From NCBI GenBank assembly GCA_025403435.1, contig CM046339.1, positions 5,224,212 through 5,288,211 on the forward strand: a stretch of DNA of 64,000 bases. Direction: 5' to 3'. The stretch comes from Artocarpus heterophyllus. Taxonomy: Eukaryota; Streptophyta; Magnoliopsida; Rosales; Moraceae. How positions within the stretch are numbered: the stretch's first letter is position 1; each line of letters begins with the position of its first letter. The notes beneath the pieces were generated by a model. It did no database searches. It saw only the letters and a program-made list of their open reading frames with translations, and was not told the DNA's origin. Positions 12,130-23,893 of this stretch are shown here, piece by piece. The position numbers and the translations under genes are program-made.

Positions 12130-12979
12130 TAGGGCTGTACAAAAACCGTCCCGCATACGTCAACCGCCCGCATCCGCATCCGTCCATCTTGAAAAAAGCG
12201 AGTTTACGTTAACAACCTACTGGCAGGCGGGTTAAACCCGCCCACCAATATATTTAGGTTGACGGTTTTGGTTTTAAGTTTTTGAGAGCGGGTTCAACCT
12301 GCACCCGTCCGTCTATATTTTTTTAAAAAAAAAAACTTATCATTTATTTGATTTTGTTCTTATTTTAGAGATGATTGAACAATCCAACACTCCAAGCATG
12401 GGCTCGGTTGCCTCTTGACATATTGAAAATTGGAAATTCTCCTATTATTTTGTGAAGTGATCAAAATTCAAATCAAGTAAGTTAGTACAGAAAGCCCTAA
12501 AAAGAAAAAGAACACTTGGCTTTGTTCATCATTTTATTTGTAGCATTCTATTATTTTCGAACCCAGTGAATATGCTTTAATCCTTATGGACTCTTGACTT
12601 TGTTCATCACTTCATCTGTAGTTGATATTTCTTGTTGTAGTGAATGATTATGTTTTTTAATTTGTACTTTTAAATATGGTCACTGTCTTTAGGCATCAAA
12701 CTTGCTTGTTGTTGGGAATGCTTTATGTATTATCACCTTATATTTTCTATAAATTTTCTTCACTTTCTAAAAAAAAGGTCCAAAAAATTACATTAGGCAA
12801 TAGAATAGGTCTAAACTGCCTCAACCTGCCCGCACCCGCCCACAATCGCCCAAAACCAAACCGAAACCACCCGCCATATGGTGGGCGGTTTGCATGTTGG
12901 TTAATCGCCAACCCGCCATCCAAAAAAACCGCACCGCATCCGCTCAAAAATCGTCAAACCGTCCGCCGTTCACCCCCTA
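12130..12979. mobile_element. Non-autonomous hAT-type element, 850 bp
   Basis: The left end TAGGGCTGTACAAAAACCG and the right end (reverse complement TAGGGGTGAACGGCGGACGG) form imperfect terminal inverted repeats with the TAGGG start common in hAT elements. The flanks CACTGGTG (12122-12129) and CCCTGGTG (12980-12987) match at 7 of 8 bases, as expected for a hAT 8-bp target duplication. Both ends are rich in GCGGGT/ACCCGC-type repeats, while the middle is AT-rich and encodes no transposase. It is therefore a deletion derivative or MITE-like element that would need a transposase supplied from elsewhere. Confidence 0.82.
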
Positions 12980-12987
12980 CCCTGGTG

Positions 12988-14985
12988 TATATACTAGAAG
13001 TCGTACTCATTTTATAAAGTATAAAAGAAAAAAGTTTAGCCTTCGATAATGATTCTCAGTAAGTGATTTCGTTAATTCAGAGAAGTTGCTTTGTTTGTTA
13101 TAAATTAATTATTACATGAAAAGTAAGTTTATTAAATATTTATAATGGAAATTAACAAAATTTCCAAATTGGAGAGGAACACTCCATGACCAATTATCAC
13201 TTAAGTAATATAATAACAATCATATTCGATCTTTAGCTTTTTAAACTTTAGCTTTGAGACAAGCAAATGACCAAAAGTTTGTATTGTTTAAGAGAAGGGT
13301 ATATGAATGAAATTAATGCAATATATTCAGTCGGCAACCAAAATATATTTTAACCACGTAACCTCATTTCTCCACTTACATATGTCTCCCCTGCCTCTCT
13401 AAGCTGTATAATAACAACATGTGATAAAGAGCATCTTTTTTATTGTAAATATTGATGTTGATTATGTTTTTCACAATTATGTCTTATAAAAGGAGCAATA
13501 ATGAGCATTAATAGATGCCTAAAACATAAAATTATATGCTTCAATCTTAAGTTATTCCCAGCAATGTTTTTGTCGTCATCCTTAACAAGACAACTAGTGA
13601 CATAATTTAATCGCACGGCCTAGGATTTTGTTCGATTTAGGCTGATATTCAAATAAATGATGTCCCATTTCCTTTAATTATTATGTTTCTTCCTTTGCCT
13701 TTTTCCTCCCCAAAGTAATTAAAACAGGGAAATATATTATTGGAGAAATTAACCAGCAAAATGACACAAATGCGCATTTACCTACTTTTCAAATGCTTTT
13801 GAACCCTTTTCAAAATTTTTTTTAAAAAAAAAAGAAAAAGAAAAAGAAAGAAGTGCTTTCACACAATTTTTTTTTTAGGCATGCTTTCACACCAATTAAT
13901 CATAGTTTATTTGACTAATAAACACATAATTAAACAGTTAATATTTCCGTACGTGATTCGGTTGACAAAGGGATATATTGGGCCTGTTTATAGGAGAGTT
14001 TTTGTTTGTGTTTTTTAGTCAATTGAAAAAGATAAGTAAAAACTGTGGTTTTTAATAAATATTTAGAACCATATTTAAAAAATAAAAAAACTTAAAGAGG
14101 TCGAAAAACTCAAAATGGTTTTAAAATATTTTAGGTTTTGACTTGAAGTACTTCTGAAAAGTCAATACCTTTTGACAAAAACCACTTTCAAAAATATCTT
14201 TTTAACTCATAAAATTAAAAACACCTAAAAAGCCCTCCTGAATATATTCATTATCTCAATCCAGTACTAAAAAGAGTGTATAAAAATCATATTTAATTAC
14301 AACCTTTTTTTTTCTAAGAAATATTTTAGAACTCCAGTGATATAGAAAGTGTTTTTATTTGCAGCCAAAGAATATTTCCTTAACGTTTATGTTAATTGAA
14401 CGAATATATTTTAGAACTCAAACCTGCGCAGATATATATTTTATTTGGCTAATTACAATACAATGACAGGGATTGAAGGATATAGTTAAATCGTGGGGCT
14501 GGTGCTTTACGCGCGAATATTTTAGATTTTCGTCATATATATATTGGTTTCATGCAGCAACCCAATATAAATTTTAAGATGGTCTTAATTTTCACGAATA
14601 AATTAATATAAAGAGAAAGACACTTGTATAATCTTGAAAACATGACAGGGATCACTAATTAAAGAAAATTGATGCTCCAAACCTATTTAATCATGGTGGC
14701 TACCTGATGGATTTAATATATTGATCAATAATATTGAAGTGTACTTTAAACAAATATACATGTTGTTAGTGATCTAGGCTCAACGTGGTGATTATATGTG
14801 TACTTGGTAATACGTCCTTAGCATTTGGATTAGAAAATTGAACCAGCAAGGAGTTTTTGTATGGATTCGAACGGCCTTCTATAATTTAATTAATCTTCGC
14901 ACGTCGAATAAACACAATTACTATGAATCTCATTTCCCGTTGCCAACAGGTGTATTCATAATTAGGAGCCAAACACTCCATTCGC
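12988..14985. other. Intergenic DNA
   Basis: AT-rich sequence with a poly-A/GAAAAA run near 13825-13850 and one possible MITE (13981-14241). No coding region is supported. Confidence 0.6.
13981..14241. mobile_element. Possible MITE, ~260 bp
   Basis: The left end GGCCTGTTTATAGG and the reverse complement of the right end (GGGCTTTTTAGG) resemble each other. Flanking ATATATTG (13973-13980) and ATATATTC (14242-14249) agree at 7 of 8 bases. The inverted repeats do not line up cleanly with those flanks, and the flanks are low-complexity, so the call is tentative. Confidence 0.35.
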
Positions 14986-14994
14986 CCATTTGTT

Positions 14995-15295
14995 GTGAAT
15001 ATGCGTAATATGTGAAATTATTTGAATATGTGTAATTTGTGGAATTATATATGTAATTAAAATTGTGAATTTGTGAATATGTGTAATATGTGAGGTTATG
15101 TAAATATGTGTAATATGTGAAATTATGTAAATACGTGCAATTTGTGAAATTATATATATAATTAAAATTCTAAATTTGTGAATATGTGTAATATGTGAAA
15201 TTAAATAAATATGTGAAATTGTGCAAAAATGTAAGAAGTGGAATATGTGAAGATGTGTAGTTTGTGATTTAATATTAGTATGTATGTGTTATTTT
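14995..15295. repeat. GTGAATATGTGTAATATGTGAAATTA minisatellite (CACTA-associated)
   Basis: An imperfect tandem array built from GAATATGTG, TAATATGTG and GAAATTATGT words. The same type of array lies at 28760-29110, in both cases directly before a splice-acceptor-like TTTGCAnAG and the start of the CACTA second gene. It is thus part of the CACTA family rather than an independent satellite. Confidence 0.8.
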
Positions 15296-15312
15296 TTGAA
15301 TACTTTGCACAG

Positions 15313-16862
15313 GTACAATGTTTCGCCCCATCGATAGTGACCGGTACGAGGACGAGTATGAAGATTGCACTCTATCTTCATCACAATATAGCAAGGGAAA
15401 CCAACGCAGTAAGCCACGAATGTGAATCAAATTTGATCCAAAAGTAGAATTTGAGCAAATGGGTACATTAATGAAAAAAATTCATTGGATGAGATAGAAA
15501 GGTTTATGAATTGAAGTGACTTTTGATTTAGAAGGCCAACTGGAAGGCGCACCTGACCATGAATTAAGCAGTTAGATCGGAGTCTTTAGTCGAGAGCACA
15601 TTCCGATATGGACAAAAGATTGGAGGTCTAAGGATTTAGATAAAGTAAAAGATGTGATTTGGAGAGAGATATATGCAGCTTTCACAGTCGATGATTGGTA
15701 TAGGAAAAGGGCTTTGAAGGTTTGTTTTGAATTAGTAAAGGGGTTCAGATCCAACCTTACGTTACCTTCATACAGCCATACCTTTCCATTCTAGAAGAGG
15801 ATGAAAATGTATATAAATGGCCTCGTATGGTAGTACACTACTATCCCTCTATAAACGATGACAATTGGGAAGCTTTTGTGCGGTGTTGATGTTCCACCGA
15901 ATTCCAACTGCTATCATCAAACGCAAGAAAAATAAGAGCGAAAAATGAATACTGCTTTATGGTTGGCCGAGTCGGATATAGAGAGCTCGAGCAATCCTTG
16001 GTACACTAATATTTTACTCATATTACATATATCAATTATTCTATCATTACTATGTCACTAACATAGCGTAACACAGTTTGCAAAGAAGGGCGTGCTACCA
16101 ACACGAGAGGAGTTGTGGGTCAAATCATGTCAAGGTCTCGATGGCTAGTTCAAAAATCCAAAAGTAGCAAAAATTGGGAACTTGATTGTAACTTTACTTG
16201 TCACGAACAATTAATTTATAATTTAATACCAGATGAAGGATTGCTTCAATAACATGGCTGTGTTGTTTTACAAGATGAATACACAACGCAACAAAATCAA
16301 GGGAGCTTCCAATCGATCGGTAATGATGACATTTTGACGAGGGCACTAAGGAAACCAGAACATTTAGGACGTGTTCGCTGTCAATCGAAGTATGTGAAGC
16401 AGTCTCAATACTTCGACCTCCAATCAGGTACTTCAAAATTGAATTCTCAAATGTCGAAGATGTAGATGGAGATTGCAAAACTACGAGGTCTTGTGACGGA
16501 GCTCATTTCCCAAGGATGTGCCAAGTCGATGGATGATAGCATCTCACAATGCAATAGCGTCAAAGCTAGATGTAACCTTCCCAATAATGTAGCAGAAGCT
16601 CCAGTAGCTCTAGAAGTCCAATTGTCACCTCTTCGTCAAGAGCCCAAACAATGTAGGCTCTTCGTTGAGGATAGAGTTAATGGCGGTTGTGTACTTTTTA
16701 CGCTTGGGAAGGTGTGGATGGAGAGTCTTCCAACTGGTACAATTCATGGACGACTATTAGGGGAAGAGAACGTACGCTCTAGCATCACTACCATTAGAGT
16801 TAGAATAGCTGAATTGCCTGTTCTAACACTTGAAGCAACAATATGTGAGAGGAGACGGACAT
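15313..16862 (+). pseudogene. Fragment of CACTA second gene
   Basis: The sequence from GGTACAATG (ATG at 15318) parallels the second gene of the large CACTA element (29151-29580 continued at 40282-41400). Recognisable stretches are SDRYEDEYEDCTLSSSQYS, VTFDLEGQLEGAP, IWTKDWRSKDLDKVKDVIW and, near the end, GKVWMESLPTG and RIAELPVLTLEA. The open frame 16466-16879 is the best preserved part. Several stops and shifts break the rest. The match ends near 16850, before the C48 protease region, and neither CACTA terminus is present, so this is a truncated copy. It preserves the stretch that the gypsy insertion splits in the larger element, so it serves as an uninterrupted comparison. Confidence 0.8.
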
Positions 16863-16879
16863 TTGATTTCATATTTTAA

Positions 16880-19800
16880 GGAGGGGCAAAAAATAAATTT
16901 CAACAATATATATAGCATAAAAATAAAAATTAGGACCGTCTACTTTAGACTATATCCGTGAGAGTTTTTTTTTTAAGTCATCCTAAAGCCATGACATGTA
17001 TAAAATACCCTTCATTATCCCGTAATATGAGGTTGGCATGCGTTAAGTTCTTTACAAGTTTGTGGCTTAAAGGCCAAACATGCAAGAAGAACCTAAAAAA
17101 TAAAAATAAAAAGAAACCGATTAAACATTTGAAGAGGAGCATAAAGTACAATTCAAAACATTTTGAAGTTGGAGAACCAAGTGAAATAAGGAATATAGTA
17201 CAAGACTTGAAAGTGAAATTAACTCATTTTATTCATGTATCATGTATATAAGTTATTAACTCATTTTATATATGTATCATGTATATAAGCTTAGTTTGAA
17301 TTAACATGCATATTTATCAGAGTAGAATGACTAATTAGACGAAAAATATACGCGGTCATCATCACGAGGACCGCAGAAAATAATAATAATAATGTCTCTG
17401 CTCTGGCTGACCATATGCATGTTATGACATTGGCGTATACCAGAGGAACTATCCAGAACAACCACGTACGTATCAGCGCCACCAGTAGAATTATTGATTA
17501 GGCAGCAAAAAAGGGTCTACGAGAGCCATGGAAAAGCACAATATTGTTGGAAAGATTTTTGGCTGGTTTTGATCTTCAATGTCAAAAAAAGTGCTTAGAA
17601 TTGGATGGATTATGGATCCCAAGGCTCACATGAACAGCCCGTGAAATTATAAGGCCGTACCTTAGGCCAAACGACAACCCCAGCTTTATTGTGAATATGT
17701 GTTTGTCTCAAAACACAACTCCTTCTACGGTTCACGAGCAAGGAATTGTTGCGTCGGTTGCTGCTTCCATAGATTTGTGGGTCCATAGTCCCAAGTGAAT
17801 TCTTTCAAAAATATTGCTGGGTTTCTCCTTTCTATAAATCTAATCCTAAATATTGGAAGTATTCTTGTGTGGTTCAAAATTTTTTGTAATTATTTTTTTG
17901 GAGTAAAAACAAAACAAACAGCTATGAACCTCATAGAACTATAATTGTTTTAAGTTGATTCTTCTCTGGCTCTCGACTTTCTTTCCCCCAGTGAGTTGTG
18001 ACAACTGATAACCAATTAAGGAGACTACTCATGAAAAACATATATAATTAATAATAGGAATTAGTATAATGAAGCAAATGTGCAAGGACATATGCAGATA
18101 AAAAAAATGAATCAATAATATTGATGTCTGTCGATACAACTAATTACTACTACATAAAGCTTAACTTTAGACACCCAAAAAAAAAAAAAAAAAAAAAAAA
18201 GAACAGAACAAACGTAAGAGTTGTGAGAGTTAATTACAACTTGTAAATATTGTGACTAATAGAGTTATAGTCACAATTATATTATGAAATAAATTTACTA
18301 TTTTACCCCTAATTTTGGGATATCAATGATTTCATAACCTCTGTAAAAAGTAACCCTCTATTTTAGATCTGAAACTACATCTTTAAACTTCAAATTTATA
18401 TCAGATTTGTACCTTTTTCTTCGTCAACAGTTCATTTTGAATTATGAATTGGTGAATTTCCCTTTAAAGCTTATAGATAAACTTGTGATAAAATTACTAA
18501 TTGACAAATTAAACTTCGCAACTGAGCTTGACAATATTATTTTTTGACTTTCTCATTTTATGATTTATTTTTTGTTACAGTACAAGATGCAAAAGTTAAA
18601 TTTGTAAATTTTAAGGTCAAAATCTACTATTAAATATGAAAAGGTACAAAATTAACGAGTTTGAAATTTAAAAATATAATCTCATAAACATTCAAATGTA
18701 AGGGGTCTTTTTTATAAACTTAAAATGCAAGGTATAAAATAAAAAATAACCCGAAAAACTCCCTCAACGGGTTAGGTTTTTCTTACAATTGTTTTTCCTT
18801 CTTATCAATATATATTACAGAGTTTATGGCACCAAATTTGACAAATACTATTTCTGTAGTATTGTGTTTCAATCTTACCAAATTTATGAGAAGATTTAAA
18901 ATATACTACCTGTAAAGAATATAAAGAAAGAATTGATCTTGAATATTTTGGGCTAGTGTTAGACAATATGTATTTTAAGGGTATTTTAGCCTTTTGTTTA
19001 GAAAAAATAGTATGAATCAATAAAAGATAAAAAAACAAGTGCCTCAATGCAATATAAAGTAATATCCTACCTTATTTAGAGAAAATTACATGTTATGTCA
19101 CATTTTTAAAAGTCGCATTTAGTCATGCCATCCTTAAAAAATTTTATACTACACCATCACTTATATTACATAATAAGTTGCACTATAAATGAGCGCGTTT
19201 GATATTTGTAAAACGTAAATCTTAAAAGTTAACGGTTATGAAAATTCTCCTTAATTTACTCTCAAATGGAGTCATACAGCCCAAGCCCATGTTGAAGGCC
19301 CCAAATGGAGAAGCCCAGCCTACAGTGTGCCTTAAGCCCTTACAGGTTGCATTTGTTGCTACTTCCTTTTTTTTTTTGGGTATAAAAAAGGAAAATGAAA
19401 ATTGTAGTAAATATTAATTTTTTAAAATTAATTTTAATAAATAGCAAATTTATTGTATAAATAATTTATTTATAATATAAATAGTTTTTATTTTTATAAA
19501 GTATAGATAATTTATTTATCCCCTTGTTTCTAATATAAATAATTTTTCTTTACACAATAAATAAATTATTTTCATCATAAATCTACTACTTACCATAAAT
19601 ATTTTTAACCCTACTGTTTACTTCAAAAAGTTTTAAAAATATGGTATTTATCTTAATCTTCCAATTAAGAAAAGAGATTGTGCCTCCTTAATCTGCCATT
19701 TTAATTTTTGCTCCCTCTGTTTGTTCTTCCTCGTAAGCTAAATAAAAAGTGAGAAAATGAGAAAAGAAATCTTAATTTTTTAAAAAAGGAAAAAATATAT

Positions 19801-21127
19801 ACGCTCACTTACTAAAAGATTATTGTTTTGTTTTGCTTTTTTTTTTTAAGTCATATGTGTGTGTCTTCGTTATTTTTTATTCGTTATTTTTTATGCTACG
19901 AAGCCTTAAAAAATACTGAGTAAAACATACAGCCTTACATTTATTTTATTTTTTTGTTAAACTATGTAATAAAAACTATCTCCTTACTTTTTTTCTCTTT
20001 GTAATAGATACTAAATTATGCTAATCCCCTTCCAAAAAAAAAAATTAAGCAAATATATATTGAATTTTACATGTTTGAAGGTCAAAATAGTCTATAAATT
20101 TCAACTTAAGTCCCCAGCAAATATTTTATGTAGTTTTAAAGCTTTATTTAATCTTATGAAAAATAAAAGGAGAAAAATTAAAATTTGCAAACAAATTGCT
20201 CAATTCACCCACCAAATAACAAAATTGCTTAAAATCGCCCAATCTAAATACTAGAAAATAGACCATCTACTAGCCTATTGATTTGCTTATGAGTTCCAAG
20301 GAAATAAGAATAAACACAAATCTATTGGTTATAATGAATACCAAAAACAAATATAGAGATAATGAGAGAATTCTTAAGAAATTTTATGGAAAAAATAAAT
20401 AAGATTAAATAACAAAAGAGGCAACAAAATTTTAAATACTTAAATTTGCCTATAAATTCACAATAAAATAAATAATTAGACTAAAAGTCAAATGATAAAG
20501 ATTAATTCTCAAGTAAATATTGTTTTTTCATGAAAGTAATTGTTTTAATTTAAAAGAGAAGGTTAGAAGAATATTAAAAAAAATCAAAGAAAAAAAAATC
20601 TTTGAATTTATGCATGTATATTGAAGTATTGGATTGTGTCATACAAATATACTAGTTAAAAGTGAACAAAACATATAATTTTTTTTTTTATTTAGATACA
20701 ATGTTAGTCGTTCCAAAGACATAAACCTAGGATTTTCCCTTCAATATACTCCTCCCTCATGTAAAAACAATGTGATAAATTTGAACTATAAAAAAATTAT
20801 AAACATAAATAAAAACATATAAATGTTGTGACACGTCACTTATTATTATTTTTTCATTGACGTAAACGGGTCAAAGCTAGCACTGGACCAAATCTGCAAC
20901 TGGGCTTGCGCCTTATTGATTTCTTGTCAGCAAAAAGTGTTGTACATGAATAATTTGAAAAAGATGAAGTCTATGGCATAGATTCTCAATTGTAGGATTT
21001 TTTTTTTTCCAGAAAGCATTAAGTACCTATTTTTGAAAAATTCAAAAACAGAATTAATTTGATTTTTTGAAGGAGCGGGTTGTTATAGCTAAGGGTAAAT
21101 TTGACTTTTGCTATCCAAAAACATTAT
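16880..21127. other. Intergenic DNA
   Basis: AT-rich sequence without a supported gene. It includes a 37-bp two-copy repeat (17221-17290, ACTCATTTTATnnATGTATCATG), a poly-A run (about 18175-18200), and very AT-rich stretches at 19390-19620 and 20010-20700. Short open frames here are low-complexity lysine/asparagine-rich and have no recognisable family. Confidence 0.55.
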
Positions 21128-21670
21128 AGGTCTGTTTGTTTCGAGTATTATTTGGATTTAATAGACTTAAATTTGTATTCGTGTATTAAGAATCCTTTAG
21201 ATATATGTTTGTTTTCTCGACAATCCAAATCTTTTGAGTATCAAGAATCTAAGTTTTCAGAGTTCTCATTCTCCTAAACTTTTGATACTCGAGTATCTCT
21301 ACTACAGTAAAAACTAAAATTCTCTCTCTTACATTTAAGGAAAAAAATGATAACTTCTTAATTTGATATCCAATTGAGATATTTTTTTTCATTGTGGTCC
21401 TAGTGAAGAGAGGAATAAATCAAGATCCATATTGCATATTTTTTAAGATCATTAACATTAATATTTTATTAGATTTATTAATAAATAAAAAACTATTTTC
21501 ACTACCTCTCCAAACACAAATTCTAATTTTATTCCATACTCAAATTAAAACCTAAATGCACATCCAAACACCAATTCAGATAACAATTCAAATTACTAAC
21601 TCAAATCTTAATTCAAATTACACTAACTTAAATCAAATCACTAATTCAAATATATTTACCAAAAGGACCT
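21128..21670. mobile_element. MITE-like element with TAT target duplication
   Basis: The left end AGGTCTGTTTGTTTCGAG and the reverse complement of the right end (AGGTCCTTTTGGTAAAT) form imperfect inverted repeats. Both outer flanks are TAT (21125-21127 and 21671-21673). The 543-bp interior has no open frame and ends in ATTCAAAT/ACTAACTCAAAT repeats. A 3-bp duplication fits PIF/Harbinger-type (Tourist-like) or CACTA-derived MITEs. Confidence 0.6.
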
Positions 21671-21673
21671 TAT

Positions 21674-22112
21674 GTCTCCAATGTATACGGGGAAGTAGTA
21701 TAAGTCAATGACAAGCCTTCAGAAGTGAGATGATTAGTGTCATTGTTAGCACATGTGATGAAGTTGAGATCATATGACAAATAGGACAATTTTTAGAGAA
21801 AAACCCCAAGAGTGAAAGGGACAAAGGATCTCAAAATAATAATAATAATAAGCAAATCTCGAACTCGAATAAGAGAGTTCAAGAGCATCTTTGTCATCAA
21901 TTAATTTTACACTTTAAATTAAAAAATATCGAAAGGGTTTCCAAATCTATTAGTTTGAAGCATCAATGGACTTTTTTTAGTTGAAAGAATCATAAATTAA
22001 TGAACTTGCGACTAATCAGATTCACATGGATCATCATTAATTTAAGAATTAGAGGTGTCTTTATAGAAATTAAATCATGATTATTTATTATGATTATAGG
22101 AATGAGTAGATA
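21674..22112. other. Intergenic DNA
   Basis: Nothing recognisable apart from an AAT microsatellite near 21835-21850. Confidence 0.6.
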
Positions 22113-22120
22113 ATTACAAC

Positions 22121-22994
22121 CATGGGCGTAAATATCGATGAAATTTTAAAAATTTTGAGGTACCGAAATATCTTTTCATTGTAATATCGATTTAGAAAGA
22201 ATATCGAAGAATATCAGTAATATTGATAAATTTTGGTAAAAATATCGATATTGGAAAATCTGCAGTATAATTTGTTTAAAATTTCAATACATGTGAAAAT
22301 TTCAGCCAAATTTTGGTTAATGTTGAAAATTACAAAATTTAATGGATTATTATTTTTAAATAATCTATCAGTATTTTATACTTTCAATAGATGAATATTT
22401 GTCCTATGCACATTAAGAGTGCAAACATCGGATGAAAATAATATTTTCATTAGTTTACAACCAACGAATTTGGGATCCAATTATAGCAGCCCCTCCAATG
22501 AGGCTCCTTATGCTTATTATCCAAACAATCAGGACTTTGAAAACTATGATGATTATAAAATGTTTAATTATTCTTATATAAGGATACCACCACCAAACAA
22601 TTGGGAGAATTTGCAATTTCCTATTCATGGAAAATATAGCAGAAAGAAGTGAATAAACTTATATGTGGCATATTATATTTAGCACTACTCAAATAACATG
22701 CACTAGCACCAATATTGTTCGAATCAAGATGGAATGCCAACCATGTTTGACCCTCATAGAACTTCCTTTTGTTATTGATAAATTAGTGTGTATGGAGTTT
22801 ATTATGTAGATCAAGTTTATTTATGTTTCTTTTTAATGGTTATCGTATCTTAAAGTATTAGAGATGTATTTACATAAAATTTCTGTAATTTTCTTAATTT
22901 TTGTCAAAAATTTCACCAACATCATTATTTTCATCAAAATTTCTATAAGATTAAAGTACTTATATTTCCACCAGTACCAATATTTTCATCCTTG
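22121..22994. mobile_element. hAT-like element with ATATCGAT-rich ends
   Basis: The left end CATGGGCGTAAATAT and the reverse complement of the right end (CAAGGATGAAAATAT) are imperfect inverted repeats of CAnGGnnGAAAATAT type. The flanks ATTACAAC (22113-22120) and ATTACGAC (22995-23002) match at 7 of 8 bases, the 8-bp duplication of hAT elements. The left half is full of AATATCGATA and ATATCGA words. The middle holds a 77-residue open frame (22419-22652). The element is too short to be autonomous. Confidence 0.7.
22419..22652 (+). pseudogene. 77-residue open frame inside the hAT-like element
   Basis: The frame encodes a polar, Asn/Tyr/Pro-rich peptide (for example SSPSNEAPYAYYPNNQDF and RIPPPNNWENLQF). 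No catalytic or dimerisation motif is visible. Because it lies inside a deletion-type hAT element, the simplest reading is the C-terminal tail of a former transposase or passenger protein. I do not recognise the family, and the frame may be a chance survivor. Confidence 0.3.
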
Positions 22995-23265
22995 ATTACG
23001 ACACAAAAATTGGACCAAAAAGAAACCTTATAATTGTGCCAATAATTTTTTCTTTTTCTTTGTTCTTTTTTATCAAATGCAATTGTCCTGTGATTATCCA
23101 CTAGGGTTGCAATTCATATTTATAATATATTTCTACTTTAGAAATTTTTTGGATTAAGATATTAACCATTATTTGGGTCTACATTTCATTGTCACAAAAT
23201 ATATAGTAACATAAAGAAAGAAAATGAAATCCAAGACGAATCAAGCAAGCGACATCACCAAATAT

Positions 23266-23470
23266 CACTACAACAAATTTTTTTATTTTACGACCTTTAA
23301 TTTACAACTGTTTCTCAAAAACCATCATGGTAAGGAGAAAAAAACGAGGCGATTTATGCCCGTGAAAATGAAAACCGTTGTGGAATGAGGTGGGAGCTAT
23401 CACGATGATTTTTTAAAAAACTGTCGTGGTATATACTGTCTACCACGATGGTTTATTAAAAAAAAAAAAA
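23266..23470. repeat. CACTA left terminus and subterminal repeats
   Basis: After the CACTACAAC end there are scattered copies of AAAACCATCATGG, AAAACCGTTGTGG, ACTGTCGTGG and CCACGATGG. They are inverted and direct versions of the same CCAYGAYGGTTTT word found at the right end and in the internal array. In En/Spm elements such repeats are binding sites for the element's DNA-binding protein. Confidence 0.82.
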
Positions 23471-23893
23471 GAGGTCATGGCAGCTTACTTTAAACCTTTT
23501 TTCCCACCTCGATATTCAGATACAATTCAAAAACTCACTTTTCAAATACGAACACAGACTCATTTGAATCAGCTGCCCCTGTCCCTCTCTGTCTCTACAC
23601 TCCTTAATCTCAACCCAAATTGTAAGTTTTTGTTAGAAATTGATAAATTGTTATTGATTTTATTTTATAATTAATCCGAAATTGATAAATAATTGTTTAT
23701 TCCGTGAAATTTGTATTGTGGATCATGGGTATGATTTATATGTTTTATAATGAGTATATGTAACTTGTTTTATGATGGGTGATGTTTTTGATTTATGATT
23801 AGAGAATATATATAGGTAGGTATATATATAATTTGTGAAATTAAATTTTAATTGAATATTTACTATTTATTATTTCGATTTAGGACTTGCAAA

